Shown here one piece after another: positions 6,411 to 6,436 of a DNA stretch of 6,436 nt (its first letter is position 1; each line of letters begins with the position of its first letter). The translations under genes were made by a program, and so were the position numbers. The notes under the pieces are model-generated. The model had not been told where the DNA came from. It ran no database searches and worked only from the letters and a program-made list of their open reading frames with translations. Source of the stretch: Alphaproteobacteria bacterium UBA5343 (lineage in GTDB: Bacteria; Pseudomonadota; Alphaproteobacteria; RF32; UBA5343); NCBI GenBank assembly GCA_002410125.1, contig DHQH01000014.1:1-6436 (forward strand), in the 5' to 3' direction.

Positions 6411-6436
6411 GCCGGTTTAGCTCAGTTGGTAGAGCA
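6411..6436 (+). tRNA. tRNA gene, 5' part only, probably tRNA-Thr
   Basis: The last 26 bases fit tRNA positions 1-26 exactly: a seven-base acceptor strand GCCGGTT, the linker TA, the D stem GCTC/GAGC, the loop AGTTGGTA and A26. The acceptor start GCCG with this D arm is typical of bacterial tRNA-Thr. The anticodon is outside the window, so the amino acid is an inference. Confidence 0.9.

Noticed and set aside
1..6436. Mobile element, CRISPR, defence or toxin-antitoxin system
   Set aside because: No transposase, integrase, direct-repeat array, target duplications or paired small toxin/antitoxin genes could be seen; gene content is mostly core housekeeping.

Overview
The window reads as chromosomal housekeeping DNA from an AT-rich alphaproteobacterium. 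The evidence is a 55-residue cysteine-poor ribosomal protein L33 of the alphaproteobacterial type, the topA-rnr order, and an S41 protease whose motifs resemble a family I recall from Rhodospirillales-like genomes. The low-GC lineage could be Rickettsiales/Holosporales-like or an uncultured host-associated alphaproteobacterium; the window alone does not decide. TAG, TGA and TAA all end convincing genes, so the ordinary bacterial code applies.

Layout: (1) 1-1690 +, the 3' two thirds of topA (DNA topoisomerase I), entering from the left edge. (2) 1691-3529 +, rnr (RNase R), whose GTG start directly follows the topA stop codon with no spacer and in the same frame; it is unusually short at its N-terminus. 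(3) 3530-3715, a 186-base gap holding a locally GC-rich, potentially structured element (3549-3614). (4) 3716-5239 +, an exported PDZ/S41 C-terminal processing peptidase. (5) 5299-5466 +, rpmG (L33), too short to be caught by a long-ORF scan, with a strong sigma70-type promoter whose -35 box overlaps the protease stop codon and a very clear intrinsic terminator. (6) 5640-5909 +, a small hypothetical protein with a C-terminal membrane anchor. (7) 5964-6221 -, a possible small hypothetical membrane protein converging on gene 6 across a shared hairpin terminator. (8) 6411-6436 +, the first 26 bases of a tRNA gene, most likely tRNA-Thr, behind a good promoter.

How it fits together: topA and rnr look translationally coupled and presumably co-transcribed (DNA supercoiling control and structured-RNA decay). 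The protease works outside the cytoplasmic membrane and has its own gap upstream. rpmG is transcribed as a separate short unit bounded by its own promoter and terminator. No mobile element, CRISPR array, toxin-antitoxin pair, defence system or rRNA is visible. The points most worth a second look are the zero-spacing in-frame topA/rnr junction with an N-terminally minimal RNase R, the structured island upstream of the protease, and the two orphan small membrane proteins.
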